Below are positions 16,516 to 24,150 of a stretch of DNA of 44,362 bases, in pieces (position 1 is the first letter of the stretch; every line of letters starts with the position of its first letter). A program made the position numbers and the translations under genes. The stretch is from Oscillospiraceae bacterium. Its GTDB lineage: Bacteria; Bacillota; Clostridia; Oscillospirales; Oscillospiraceae. The notes below the pieces were generated by a model, which worked only from the letters and a program-made list of their open reading frames with translations, ran no database searches and was not told where the DNA came from. The stretch covers positions 1 through 44,362 of the forward strand of contig SVKX01000001.1 of the NCBI GenBank assembly GCA_015068225.1. Reading direction: 5' to 3'.

Positions 16516-16591
16516 AATAAATGTAAATTTTTTCCTTGTTTACGCCCTGTTCACAACTTGTCTGTAGGATGATAAAAGGGGGGGATGACAG

Positions 16592-17416
16592 GTGTTTGGA
16601 TATGTAACCGTGAATTTTGAGGAGTTGACTTCTCAGGAGAAAGTGCGGTATAATGCCATATATTGCGGCATCTGCCGGCAGATCCGGAACCGGTCTTCCC
16701 AGCTTTCCAGACTGGGTCTGAGCTACGATATGGCCTTTCTGGCGCTGCTGCTGATGAGCCTTTATGAGCCGGAGGAAGTGACTGGCAAAAAGGCCTGCGC
16801 CCTGCACCCCATAAAGCCCAGACCATGGGTGGACAACGAATATATCCAGTATGCCGCGGATATGAATGTGGCGCTGGCGTACTATCAGGCAGCTGATGAC
16901 TGGCAGGATGACAGAAAGTTGTCAGCTAAGGTGATGACGGGTGTTTTTGGAAAGAATTGTGAGGCCATCCGCCAGCGGTTTCCCCGGCAGTGCGAAGCCA
17001 TTGCCCGCTGCATTCAGGAGCTGAGCGCACTGGAAAGGGACAACTGTCCCAATGCAGACGCTACCGCCAACTGTTTCGGTACATTAATGGCAGAACTTTT
17101 GGTATATCACGAGGACATATGGGCCCCCACTCTGCGGCGAATGGGTATGGCCCTTGGAAGATTTATCTATCTGGCAGATGCGGCGGTGGATTACCGGGCA
17201 GACTGCAGAAAACACAAGTATAACCCCTTCCTTGCCATGCAAACCGGAGAGAACTGGCCCCTGTGGGAGGATTTTCTGGTGCTGGCTATGGGAAAGTGTA
17301 CGGAGGAATTTGAGAAGCTGCCGCTGGTGCAGGATAAAAAGCTGCTGGATAATATCCTGTACAGCGGTGTGTGGTGCAGCTTTCGTGGAAAGAAAGAGCA
17401 GGAGGACGGGAAATGA
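16592..17416 (+). CDS. DUF5685-like protein with Asp-rich helical motifs
   Basis: A 274-aa, mostly alpha-helical soluble protein resembling DUF5685 members; no function is established. What can be seen: an N-terminal CGIC pair (C25, C28), DDWQDD at 102-107, and LGR...[11 protein letters not shown] with D196, D200 and D204 spaced by four. Two Asp clusters on helices, the second in an LGRxxxLxDxxxDxxxD context followed by a KYNPF segment, resemble squalene/phytoene synthase-type prenyl synthases. This is inference from motif pattern only. The start is GTG at 16592 after a GGGGGG purine run. Its stop overlaps the ATG of the J-domain gene, indicating translational coupling. Confidence 0.75.
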   Translation: MFGYVTVNFEELTSQEKVRYNAIYCGICRQIRNRSSQLSRLGLSYDMAFLALLLMSLYEPEEVTGKKACALHPIKPRPWVDNEYIQYAADMNVALAYYQAADDWQDDRKLSAKVMTGVFGKNCEAIRQRFPRQCEAIARCIQELSALERDNCPNADATANCFGTLMAELLVYHEDIWAPTLRRMGMALGRFIYLADAAVDYRADCRKHKYNPFLAMQTGENWPLWEDFLVLAMGKCTEEFEKLPLVQDKKLLDNILYSGVWCSFRGKKEQEDGK

Positions 17417-18057
17417 TCGACGATCCATATAAGGTTCTTGGGGTCAGCCGGGATGCTACGGATGACGAGATCAAGCAGGCCTACCGCCGTCTGGCGAAAA
17501 AGTATCATCCGGACTTGAATCCCGGGGATAAGGTTGCGGCGGAGAAGATGCAGGAAGTCAATGCGGCCTACGATCAGATCAAGAATCCAGAAAAGTATAC
17601 GGCCTCCTCCAGTGGCAGCCACGGCGGCTACTCCTACGACCCCTTCGGCGGCTTTGGTGGCTATCAGCAGAGAAGCTATACCGAATCGGACACTTCCGAC
17701 CGGTATCAGCAGTCTGCCTACCAGTATGTGCGGATGGGACGGTATCAGGAGGCGCTGAACATCCTGTCCAACAGCAGCAAGCGGGACGGCCGGTGGTATT
17801 ACATCAGCGCTCTGGCCAACGACGGAATGGGCAATCAGGTCACCGCGCTGGAGCATATCCGCAAAGCGGTATCCATGGAGCCGGACAACTATATGTATTT
17901 GCAGACGCTGGAATATATCCAGAGCGGCGGTGCGGCCTATCGCCGGCAGGCGGGGAATTTCCGTGGTTTTTCCACACGGGGAGATATTTGCACCAAGCTG
18001 TGCCTGTGCTATGCGGTGCAGTTTTTCTGCTGCCGGGGAAGACTCTTCTGGTGCTAA
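17413..18057 (+). CDS. J-domain protein with TPR-like region and Cys-rich tail
   Basis: A 214-aa DnaJ-domain protein that would stimulate an Hsp70. The N-terminal J domain carries HPD at 32-34. A Gly/Tyr/Ser-rich linker follows (about 66-95), then a TPR-like helical segment (about 98-165), and a tail with six Cys in the last 22 residues (C193, 197, 199, 207, 208, 214). It lacks the DnaJ zinc-finger and substrate-binding domains, so it is a class C-type adaptor. It is coupled to the DUF5685-like gene through ATGA and shares its operon. The tail resembles a membrane- or metal-binding Cys cluster, but its role is unknown. Confidence 0.85.
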   Translation: MIDDPYKVLGVSRDATDDEIKQAYRRLAKKYHPDLNPGDKVAAEKMQEVNAAYDQIKNPEKYTASSSGSHGGYSYDPFGGFGGYQQRSYTESDTSDRYQQSAYQYVRMGRYQEALNILSNSSKRDGRWYYISALANDGMGNQVTALEHIRKAVSMEPDNYMYLQTLEYIQSGGAAYRRQAGNFRGFSTRGDICTKLCLCYAVQFFCCRGRLFWC

Positions 18058-18063
18058 GTTAAG

Positions 18064-18100
18064 AAAAAACCGAGGGAAGCCAACGCTTCCCTCGGTTTTT
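18064..18100. terminator. Bidirectional terminator between the J-domain gene and rqcP
   Basis: A perfect 11-bp stem CCGAGGGAAGC/GCTTCCCTCGG is flanked by A6 (18064-18069) and T5 (18096-18100), working on both strands. The rqcP stop codon lies within its T-tract edge. Confidence 0.92.
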
Positions 18101-18338
18101 ATACTTCTTTGTACATGGCGGCGGCATCGTCCTTGCGGACAGTTTCTGCCACCTGCAGGACCTCCACAGCTACCGTTCTGGGGCCCATGGTGATCTCAAT
18201 TTTGTCTCCGATTTTTACTTCATAGCTTGCCTTGACCACCCGGCCGTTGACGCTGATGCGGCCGTTATCGCAGGCTTCGTTGGCAACGGTGCGGCGCTTG
18301 ATCAAGCGGGAGACCTTCAGGTATTTGTCCAGACGCAT
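18099..18338 (-). CDS. rqcP: S4-domain ribosome quality-control factor RqcP (YabO)
   Basis: A 79-aa RNA-binding S4-domain protein. RqcP cooperates with RqcH on obstructed 50S subunits to add C-terminal alanine tails. It starts MRLDKYLKVSRLIKRR and contains the S4 pattern ACDNGRISVNGRVVKASYEVKIGD. Length and position match B. subtilis YabO, which lies in the spoVB-mazG-yabO cluster. Here it follows hup by 3 nt and ends the long reverse-strand operon. A heat-shock HslR-like role is the alternative for small S4 proteins but is less likely. Confidence 0.9.
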   Translation of the reverse strand: MRLDKYLKVSRLIKRRTVANEACDNGRISVNGRVVKASYEVKIGDKIEITMGPRTVAVEVLQVAETVRKDDAAAMYKEV

Positions 18339-18341
18339 GGG

Positions 18342-18617
18342 TTACTTGCCTACAATATCCTTCAGCGCCTTGCTGGCCTTGAAGGCGGGAATGCGGGTGG
18401 CGGGAATCTCAATGGTTTCTCTGGTGTGGGGGTTGCGGCCTACGCGGGCATCCCGGTCCTTGACCTCAAAAATGCCGAAGCCGGACAGCTGCACCTTTTC
18501 GCCGGCAGCCAGAGTTGCAGTGATGGTGTCGATAGCGGCGTTGACCACTCGCTCGGCATCCTTTTTGCTGACGCCGGAATTTTGAGCGACGGCAGCGATC
18601 AGTTCTGTTTTATTCAT
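18342..18617 (-). CDS. hup: HU family DNA-binding protein
   Basis: Nucleoid-associated dimeric DNA-bending protein, 91 aa. It has the expected MNKTELIAAVAQ start, GFGIFEVKDRDARVGRNP beta-arm entry, and C-terminal PAFKASKALKDIV. It lies between spoVB and rqcP and is probably read both from the upstream operon and from a promoter in the 73-bp gap before it. Confidence 0.96.
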   Translation of the reverse strand: MNKTELIAAVAQNSGVSKKDAERVVNAAIDTITATLAAGEKVQLSGFGIFEVKDRDARVGRNPHTRETIEIPATRIPAFKASKALKDIVGK

Positions 18618-18652
18618 AAAATAACCCCTTTTCTTTATATAAGAACAAAATT

Positions 18653-18681
18653 AACCTACCACAAATTGGGATAAAAATCAA
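18653..18681 (-). promoter_or_regulatory. Possible internal promoter of hup-rqcP
   Basis: TTGATT (18681-18676), 17-bp spacer, TAGGTT (18658-18653). The -10 is weak. An own promoter would suit an abundant protein like HU. Confidence 0.4.
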
Positions 18682-18690
18682 GGGTATTTT

Positions 18691-20286
18691 TCACAAATGG
18701 AGCATTTTTGCAATTTTTTCGCCCTTAGGAAGCAGCAAACAGTCCTCCCGGGTAATGGCCTTGAGCTTGATAGCGGAAACCAGATATACCACCACACCCA
18801 CAAGGATCGGAGCGCCGCAGGCGATAATGTGGCTCAGGCTGCCGCCACTTAGATACAAAAGGCCCTGCCAGCTTCCGAAAACTGCCGCGCCCATGAGCAG
18901 AGCGGAGAAAACGGCTTTGCCCATATTCTTCAAAATAGCAGGCGAATGGGGGAGCACCTTGCGCATGGAGAACAGGTTCAGCACCGTGATACACAGGTAG
19001 CACAGCAGGCTTCCGATGGGTGCGCCCAGAATGCCGATACGGGGGTTGGCGGTGAGAATGGAAATGGTCACCAGCTTTACGATGCCGCCAACAAACATAT
19101 TGACCACCGGCAGGATAACATGGCCGTGGGCCTGCATAATCGCATTGGTCAGCAGAACAATGGCATTGAACATAATACATACACCCAGAATGGCCATCAG
19201 GCTGGCGGCCAGCGTCAGATTCTCGCCGGAGTATCTGCCCAGCAGTCCGGTCACAGGCTCAGCCAGTACGGCAAGACCTACCGCGCAGGGGGCGCTGATC
19301 AAGGCGGCCACACGGGCAGAGGATTCTGCGGTGTCCTTTGCACCGGACATTTCCTTCCGGGTCAGCTGTGCGGTAATGGCAGGGATGATGCTGATGGTGA
19401 TGGGGGTGATAAAGGCGCAGGGCATATTGAAGATCTTCTGGGTCATGTTGTAGATGCCCTTCTGGGTATCTGCCTGAGATTGGGTCATGAAGTTCAGAAG
19501 ATGGCCCATATACCGCTCGGTTTCCAGAACCGTCAGAATCTGCAGACCGGCAGATCCAATGGTAATGGGAATGGCAATGGCCAGCAGGCTTTTGGCGATC
19601 TTTTTTCCGGAATCCACAGCTTCTCCCGACTGGGGGAGGGTTTTGTAGGACTTGCGGAAGCTGCTGCCCAGATACAGGCTGGATACCAGACAGCTGATGG
19701 TTACGCCGAAGATGGCGCCGCCTGCCGCCAGAGGAACACTTTTTGTCTGATGCAGCACCAGAAGTGCGGCGCCAATACCCACGATTAGCTTGCAGATGGA
19801 TTCCAGCACCTGGGAGACGGAGGTGGGCATCATATTGCTCTGTCCCTGGAAGAAGCCGCGATAGGCACTCATCATGCAGATCAGGAAGCAGCAGGGGCCA
19901 AGAATGCCGATGGCGGTCCAGGCATCGGGCTGGTGGAGCACACCAGCAAGCCACTGGCAGCCGAGGACCATCAGCAAGGTTCCCACAAGACCAAGACTCA
20001 GAAAAATAGTACGGGAAACGGAGTAGATCTTCCGCACCTGACGGTAGTTGCCCACAGAACTGGCCTGAGAGATCATCCGGCTCATGGCCACAGGTAAACC
20101 GGCGGTGGAGATCATCAAAAGCACGGTATAGATCTCATAGGCGGTGGAGTAATAACCAAAGCCTTCCGGCCCGATAATGGCGTTAAGAGGGACGGAGTAC
20201 ACAGCGCCAATGATTTTGACGATGGCGGTAGACATGGCAAGCAGCATGGTGCCATGGAGAAAGGATTGTTTTTTCGGTTCAGACAT
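18691..20286 (-). CDS. spoVB: SpoVB-like oligosaccharide flippase (MOP/MurJ superfamily)
   Basis: A 531-aa membrane protein with about 14 hydrophobic segments, of the polysaccharide flippase superfamily. SpoVB is needed for spore cortex formation and related paralogues flip lipid II. N-terminal GTMLLAMSTAIVKIIGAVYSV and PEGFGYYSTAYEIY match the SpoVB/YtgP group. Placement before hup and rqcP mirrors the spoVB-mazG-(hup)-yabO neighbourhood of Firmicutes, though mazG is missing here. It starts 12 nt after the amidohydrolase stop. A paralogous lipid II flippase role cannot be excluded. Confidence 0.88.
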   Translation of the reverse strand: MSEPKKQSFLHGTMLLAMSTAIVKIIGAVYSVPLNAIIGPEGFGYYSTAYEIYTVLLMISTAGLPVAMSRMISQASSVGNYRQVRKIYSVSRTIFLSLGLVGTLLMVLGCQWLAGVLHQPDAWTAIGILGPCCFLICMMSAYRGFFQGQSNMMPTSVSQVLESICKLIVGIGAALLVLHQTKSVPLAAGGAIFGVTISCLVSSLYLGSSFRKSYKTLPQSGEAVDSGKKIAKSLLAIAIPITIGSAGLQILTVLETERYMGHLLNFMTQSQADTQKGIYNMTQKIFNMPCAFITPITISIIPAITAQLTRKEMSGAKDTAESSARVAALISAPCAVGLAVLAEPVTGLLGRYSGENLTLAASLMAILGVCIMFNAIVLLTNAIMQAHGHVILPVVNMFVGGIVKLVTISILTANPRIGILGAPIGSLLCYLCITVLNLFSMRKVLPHSPAILKNMGKAVFSALLMGAAVFGSWQGLLYLSGGSLSHIIACGAPILVGVVVYLVSAIKLKAITREDCLLLPKGEKIAKMLHL

Positions 20287-20298
20287 AGTGTGCCTCCA

Positions 20299-21621
20299 TT
20301 AAGCTTCCGCAAACAGGCGGGGAATGGCGTAGGTAGTCAGCTCCTCCACAACCTTCTTCAGGTCGATGGTGGGGAATTGACCATTCTGGTAAAGGATCTT
20401 GCCCCGGACCATGGTCATGGCTACATCGCCGCCCTTGGCGCTGTACACCAGTGCGTTCAAAACATTGTGACAGGGCATCAGGTGGGGCGCGGAGAAATCC
20501 ACAAGGCACAGGTCTGCATCCAGGCCCTCCTTGATCATGCCGCATTCTTCTGCCCGACCCTGCGCCCGGGCGCCGCAGGAGGTTGCCATCATCAGAGCCG
20601 CAGCGGCAGGCAGGGCCGCAGATTTTCCTTCTCCGGCATTGACAGACAGAACCAGTCCCCGAATCGCCTCAAACAGATCCAGATTGCCGGACTGGGCAGT
20701 GCCGCCAGTACCCAAAGCGACATTCATACCGGCTTTCACGCAGGAAAGCACCGGTGTTTGGGGATAACCTGCCTTTGCGGCAGCAAGGGGACAGGCAACG
20801 GCGCTGACTTTTTTCTTGCCCAGCAGCGCCAGCTCCTCTTCGGAAAGGGTGGCACAGCCGGCGGCGGTGACAGGAACGCCGAAAATACCGTGGCAGTCTA
20901 AAAGCTGCGCCTGACCGAGACCGGTGCGGTCCAGACAGGATTCCGCCTCCCCCCGGGTCTGGGCAAGATGCAGCTGGAAGCCAAGACCGACTTCCTGTGC
21001 ATAGCCTGCCAGCGCTTCCCACAGGGGATAGTTGCTGGTGTATTCGGCGTAAATGCCGGCGTCCATGCGGATGCGGCCATTGTCATGGCCGTTCCATTTT
21101 TCTACTACCCGGCGCAGCTCTGCGCACTGCTCGTCAGTCTCAAAATCAAAGTCTTCATTTTCATCGATGAAGCGGTAGGAGGACAGCGCAATGTTGGCCT
21201 TGATGCCGGCTTCCGCGGCGGCTTCCGCGGTGGCATCGGGATAATAGTACAGGTCGGAAACAGAGGTGATGCCAAACCGGAGGGCTTCCGCAATGGCAAG
21301 GCTCGCCGCGGCCTTGGCGATGCGGCTGTCCATTTTGGCCTCTTTTTGCAGCAGGCCTTCCAGAGCCTGTGCATTATCCAGATCGTCAAAATAGCTGCGA
21401 AGGGCAGCGGTGGCCAGATGGGTGTGGCAGTTATGGAGGCCCGGCAGCAGCACCATGCCGGTGCCGTCAATAATGGTCTTGGGCTGCTGGGCAGGAGCGG
21501 TTTTGCCGATATAGGCGATTTTTCCGTCCTTCACAGCCAGATATGCCCCAAAAAGCACATCCATCCGCTCATTCATGGTCACAATGGTGACATTGGAAAT
21601 CAAAGTATCCAAATCAGACAC
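20299..21621 (-). CDS. Amidohydrolase, MTA/SAH deaminase-like, with altered active site
   Basis: A 440-aa member of the metal-dependent amidohydrolase superfamily, closest in layout to 5-methylthioadenosine/S-adenosylhomocysteine deaminases. Visible: N-terminal composite beta domain, HTH metal ligands H66 and H68, third and fourth His candidates H218 (LHLAQT) and H244. The usual GTD Asp that binds metal and water is Gly306 (LGTGGTAQSGN), and the NPxSN substrate segment reads CPLAAAKAG. The enzyme may be inactive or act differently. The GTG start overlaps the hemZ stop by 8 nt. Confidence 0.85.
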   Translation of the reverse strand: MSDLDTLISNVTIVTMNERMDVLFGAYLAVKDGKIAYIGKTAPAQQPKTIIDGTGMVLLPGLHNCHTHLATAALRSYFDDLDNAQALEGLLQKEAKMDSRIAKAAASLAIAEALRFGITSVSDLYYYPDATAEAAAEAGIKANIALSSYRFIDENEDFDFETDEQCAELRRVVEKWNGHDNGRIRMDAGIYAEYTSNYPLWEALAGYAQEVGLGFQLHLAQTRGEAESCLDRTGLGQAQLLDCHGIFGVPVTAAGCATLSEEELALLGKKKVSAVACPLAAAKAGYPQTPVLSCVKAGMNVALGTGGTAQSGNLDLFEAIRGLVLSVNAGEGKSAALPAAAALMMATSCGARAQGRAEECGMIKEGLDADLCLVDFSAPHLMPCHNVLNALVYSAKGGDVAMTMVRGKILYQNGQFPTIDLKKVVEELTTYAIPRLFAEA

Positions 21622-23044
21622 TTCCTCTCATAATATCAAAAAGCTTTTCCTTATCCTCCAGAACGGAGCCGAGCATCTCAATATACTGCTCCGGGAATTT
21701 GGGGTTATGGAAGCGCTGCAGTGTGCCGTCGGGCAGGTTGACCTTGTTCATGCCACCACCGCCCAGTGACAAAATGGTGTGCACCTCTTCCATCATATAG
21801 ATGTTGTAAAGACAGTCAAGTCCGTCCCGGCTCCAGCCCACATTTTCAAAGCTGCCGGACATGTATTTCTGGCGATACAGATAGTAGGGCTTGTATCCGG
21901 CATCTGCCAGGGTGCGGTTGGCGTAGGCTACCATCTCCGTAACGGCTTCGGCAGAGGGAAGGCTTGCCCTGCGCTCAAAAAGATCCGCGCCCTTTTTCAG
22001 CGCCAGTGTGTGCACCGTGATATTGGCAGGACGCAGAGCGGCGACAGTATTCAAAGAGTGGCAGAAGCCGGAAAGATCGTCTGTGGGAAGTCCTGCGATC
22101 AGATCCATGTTGATGGCATCAAACCCCGCATTTTGCGCCCAGCCATAGGCATCCAGGACGTCTGCGGCAGTATGCGGCCGGCCGCAGGCCTTGAGGACAG
22201 AGTCCTCCATGGTCTGGGGATTGATACTCATCCGGTCCGCGCCGTGGCGGCGGATGACAGAAAGCTTGTTTTCGTCCAAAGTATCGGGTCTTCCGCCTTC
22301 CACTGTAAATTCCAGACAACGGGAAAGGTCAAAGGCTTCGCCAATGGCATCCAGCAGCTGTGCCAGCTGGGGGGAAGACAATGTGGTAGGTGTGCCGCCG
22401 CCTATGTAGATGGTGCGAACTGTTTTCCCAGAGCGCTCCATCAGCTTTCCGGTAAACCGGATCTCCTGCAGCAGCGCCTCCAGATAGGGGGCAATCAGTT
22501 CCGTCCGCTTGCCGATGGTGCGGCTGACAAAGCTGCAGTAGCTGCAGCGGGTAGGGCAAAAGGGAATGCCCACATATAAAGATATATCGTCAGGGGACAA
22601 AAGATTTGCCGCTTTAACCGTGGAAACAGAGCAGTCCAGCGCCAGCTTGCGCCGGTCCGGCGTGACGTAATACACCTTTTCCAGCAGCTTATCCGCAGAG
22701 GCGGCAGTGCCGCCCTCCAGCAGATGCCGGGTGGAGATCTTGGTGGGCCGGACACCGGCCAAAGCGCCCCATGGGGGCGTTTGGGGTAAAAGCGCACAGG
22801 CGGCCAGATAATAGCTTTGCTGCAAAATCCGCCGGCGGTCCCGGACGGTTTCGTTCTGTATCTTCATCCGGCGGATAGCCCGGGCGGTCTTTCCGTCCAA
22901 TGCAATTTTTGTGGATGCGGTGAGCCAGACTTTGCCCCGATGCAGGGAAGAGACCGCTTCTCCCGGCGCATCCGGAGAAAACAGGGCCATTTGCAGCTGC
23001 TCAACGGCATAACGGTCCTCATGACCGACAAGGGTAAGCTTCAT
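21614..23044 (-). CDS. hemZ: HemZ, coproporphyrinogen dehydrogenase-like radical SAM protein
   Basis: A 476-aa radical SAM protein of the HemZ group, related to HemN/HemW. Its exact reaction in Clostridia is unsettled. The 4Fe-4S motif CPTRCSYCSF gives C163, C167 and C170, followed by IYIGGGTPTTL. An N-terminal region of about 150 residues is typical of HemZ and absent in HemW. It starts 4 nt after the MBL gene ends and overlaps the next gene. The order rel-dtd-MBL-hemZ is conserved in Clostridia. Confidence 0.93.
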   Translation of the reverse strand: MKLTLVGHEDRYAVEQLQMALFSPDAPGEAVSSLHRGKVWLTASTKIALDGKTARAIRRMKIQNETVRDRRRILQQSYYLAACALLPQTPPWGALAGVRPTKISTRHLLEGGTAASADKLLEKVYYVTPDRRKLALDCSVSTVKAANLLSPDDISLYVGIPFCPTRCSYCSFVSRTIGKRTELIAPYLEALLQEIRFTGKLMERSGKTVRTIYIGGGTPTTLSSPQLAQLLDAIGEAFDLSRCLEFTVEGGRPDTLDENKLSVIRRHGADRMSINPQTMEDSVLKACGRPHTAADVLDAYGWAQNAGFDAINMDLIAGLPTDDLSGFCHSLNTVAALRPANITVHTLALKKGADLFERRASLPSAEAVTEMVAYANRTLADAGYKPYYLYRQKYMSGSFENVGWSRDGLDCLYNIYMMEEVHTILSLGGGGMNKVNLPDGTLQRFHNPKFPEQYIEMLGSVLEDKEKLFDIMRGSV

Positions 23045-23048
23045 GGTG

Positions 23049-23654
23049 TTACCTCATGTAAGGATTATACTGCTTTTCCGCAGCCAAAGTGGTCGAATCC
23101 CCGTGACCGGGGTATACCCGGAGCGCATCGTCCAGGGTGGACAGCCGGCGCAGGGATTTTTGGATCGTAGTCCAGCTTCCGCCGGGCAGATCCGTCCGGC
23201 CGCAGGAACCGGCAAACAAGGTATCGCCGGTAAAAAGGGCATTTTCTGTCAGCAGACAGACCGAACCGGGGGTATGCCCCGGAGTTTCCAAAACGGTAAA
23301 GGTCATGCCGGCGGCAGAAATCTCATCGCCTTCGGCATAGAAGTGCATATTGGGAAGATTATGGTTTGCCAGTGGATAGAAAGAAGGACTTGCAGGGTCA
23401 GCATCTTGCTGCCAGTCTTTTTCACTGAGCCAGAGGCTGCAGCCGGTGACTTCCAGAATTTTTTCCACTGCGCCCACATGGTCAAAATGCCCGTGGGTCA
23501 GCATAATGGCGTCTATGGTCAGATCCTTTTGCGCCAGAAATGTAAGAATCGTTTCCGGTGCAAAGCCTGGATCGATGATGACACAGCATCCATCGTTTTC
23601 CAAGATGTAGGTATTGGTCTGGTATGCGCCCAGAGGCAAGGAGTGGATGGTCAT
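23049..23654 (-). CDS. MBL-fold metallo-hydrolase (glyoxalase II-like)
   Basis: A 201-aa metallo-beta-lactamase-fold hydrolase. THGHFDH supplies H54, H56, D58 and H59. The remaining ligands are in ETPGHTPGSV, FTGDTLF and YPGHG, so the dinuclear site is complete. It lacks the C-terminal glutathione-binding domain of true glyoxalase II, so the substrate is unknown. It lies 2 nt after dtd, in the usual Clostridia order, which hints at a role near translation or detoxification but does not prove one. Confidence 0.9.
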   Translation of the reverse strand: MTIHSLPLGAYQTNTYILENDGCCVIIDPGFAPETILTFLAQKDLTIDAIMLTHGHFDHVGAVEKILEVTGCSLWLSEKDWQQDADPASPSFYPLANHNLPNMHFYAEGDEISAAGMTFTVLETPGHTPGSVCLLTENALFTGDTLFAGSCGRTDLPGGSWTTIQKSLRRLSTLDDALRVYPGHGDSTTLAAEKQYNPYMR

Positions 23655-23656
23655 AA

Positions 23657-24124
23657 TTACCCTCTTCTGGAGCTGTCCATCAGCTCCTTGGTGTCCAGAA
23701 TCAATGTCACAGGCCCGTCGTTCACAGATGCAACCTGCATATCCGCGCCAAACTGTCCGTGCTGAGGGGGATATCCCAGCTCAGCGCAGATGGAGAGGAA
23801 TTTTTCGTACAGGGCATTGCCAAGCTCGGCAGGTGCGGCATCGGTAAAGCTGGGACGGCGACCCTTACGGCAGTTGCCGTAGAGGGTGAACTGGCTGACT
23901 ACCAGAACCTCGCCGCCTACGGCATCCAGTCCCAGATTCATTTTTCCCTGTTCATCTTCAAAGATCCGCAGACCCAGAGCTTTTTCGGCCAGGTAACGGC
24001 AGTCCTTTTCCGTATCCTCCGGGCCTACGCCCAGCAGGATCAGAAAGCCCTTGCCGATGCTGCCAACCACCTGACCGTCAATGGTGACGGAGGCGGAGGT
24101 CACTCTTGTCAATACAGCGCGCAT
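23657..24124 (-). CDS. dtd: D-aminoacyl-tRNA deacylase
   Basis: Removes D-amino acids (and glycine) mischarged on tRNA, a translation proofreading step. The 155-aa protein has both active-site signatures: SQFTLYG near residues 77-83 and the C-terminal NDGPVTL with the cross-subunit Gly-cisPro. AAGGAG precedes the ATG. It lies 26 nt after rel. Confidence 0.96.
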   Translation of the reverse strand: MRAVLTRVTSASVTIDGQVVGSIGKGFLILLGVGPEDTEKDCRYLAEKALGLRIFEDEQGKMNLGLDAVGGEVLVVSQFTLYGNCRKGRRPSFTDAAPAELGNALYEKFLSICAELGYPPQHGQFGADMQVASVNDGPVTLILDTKELMDSSRRG

Positions 24125-24150
24125 GGAGGATCGCTCCTTTGTTTTGATTT

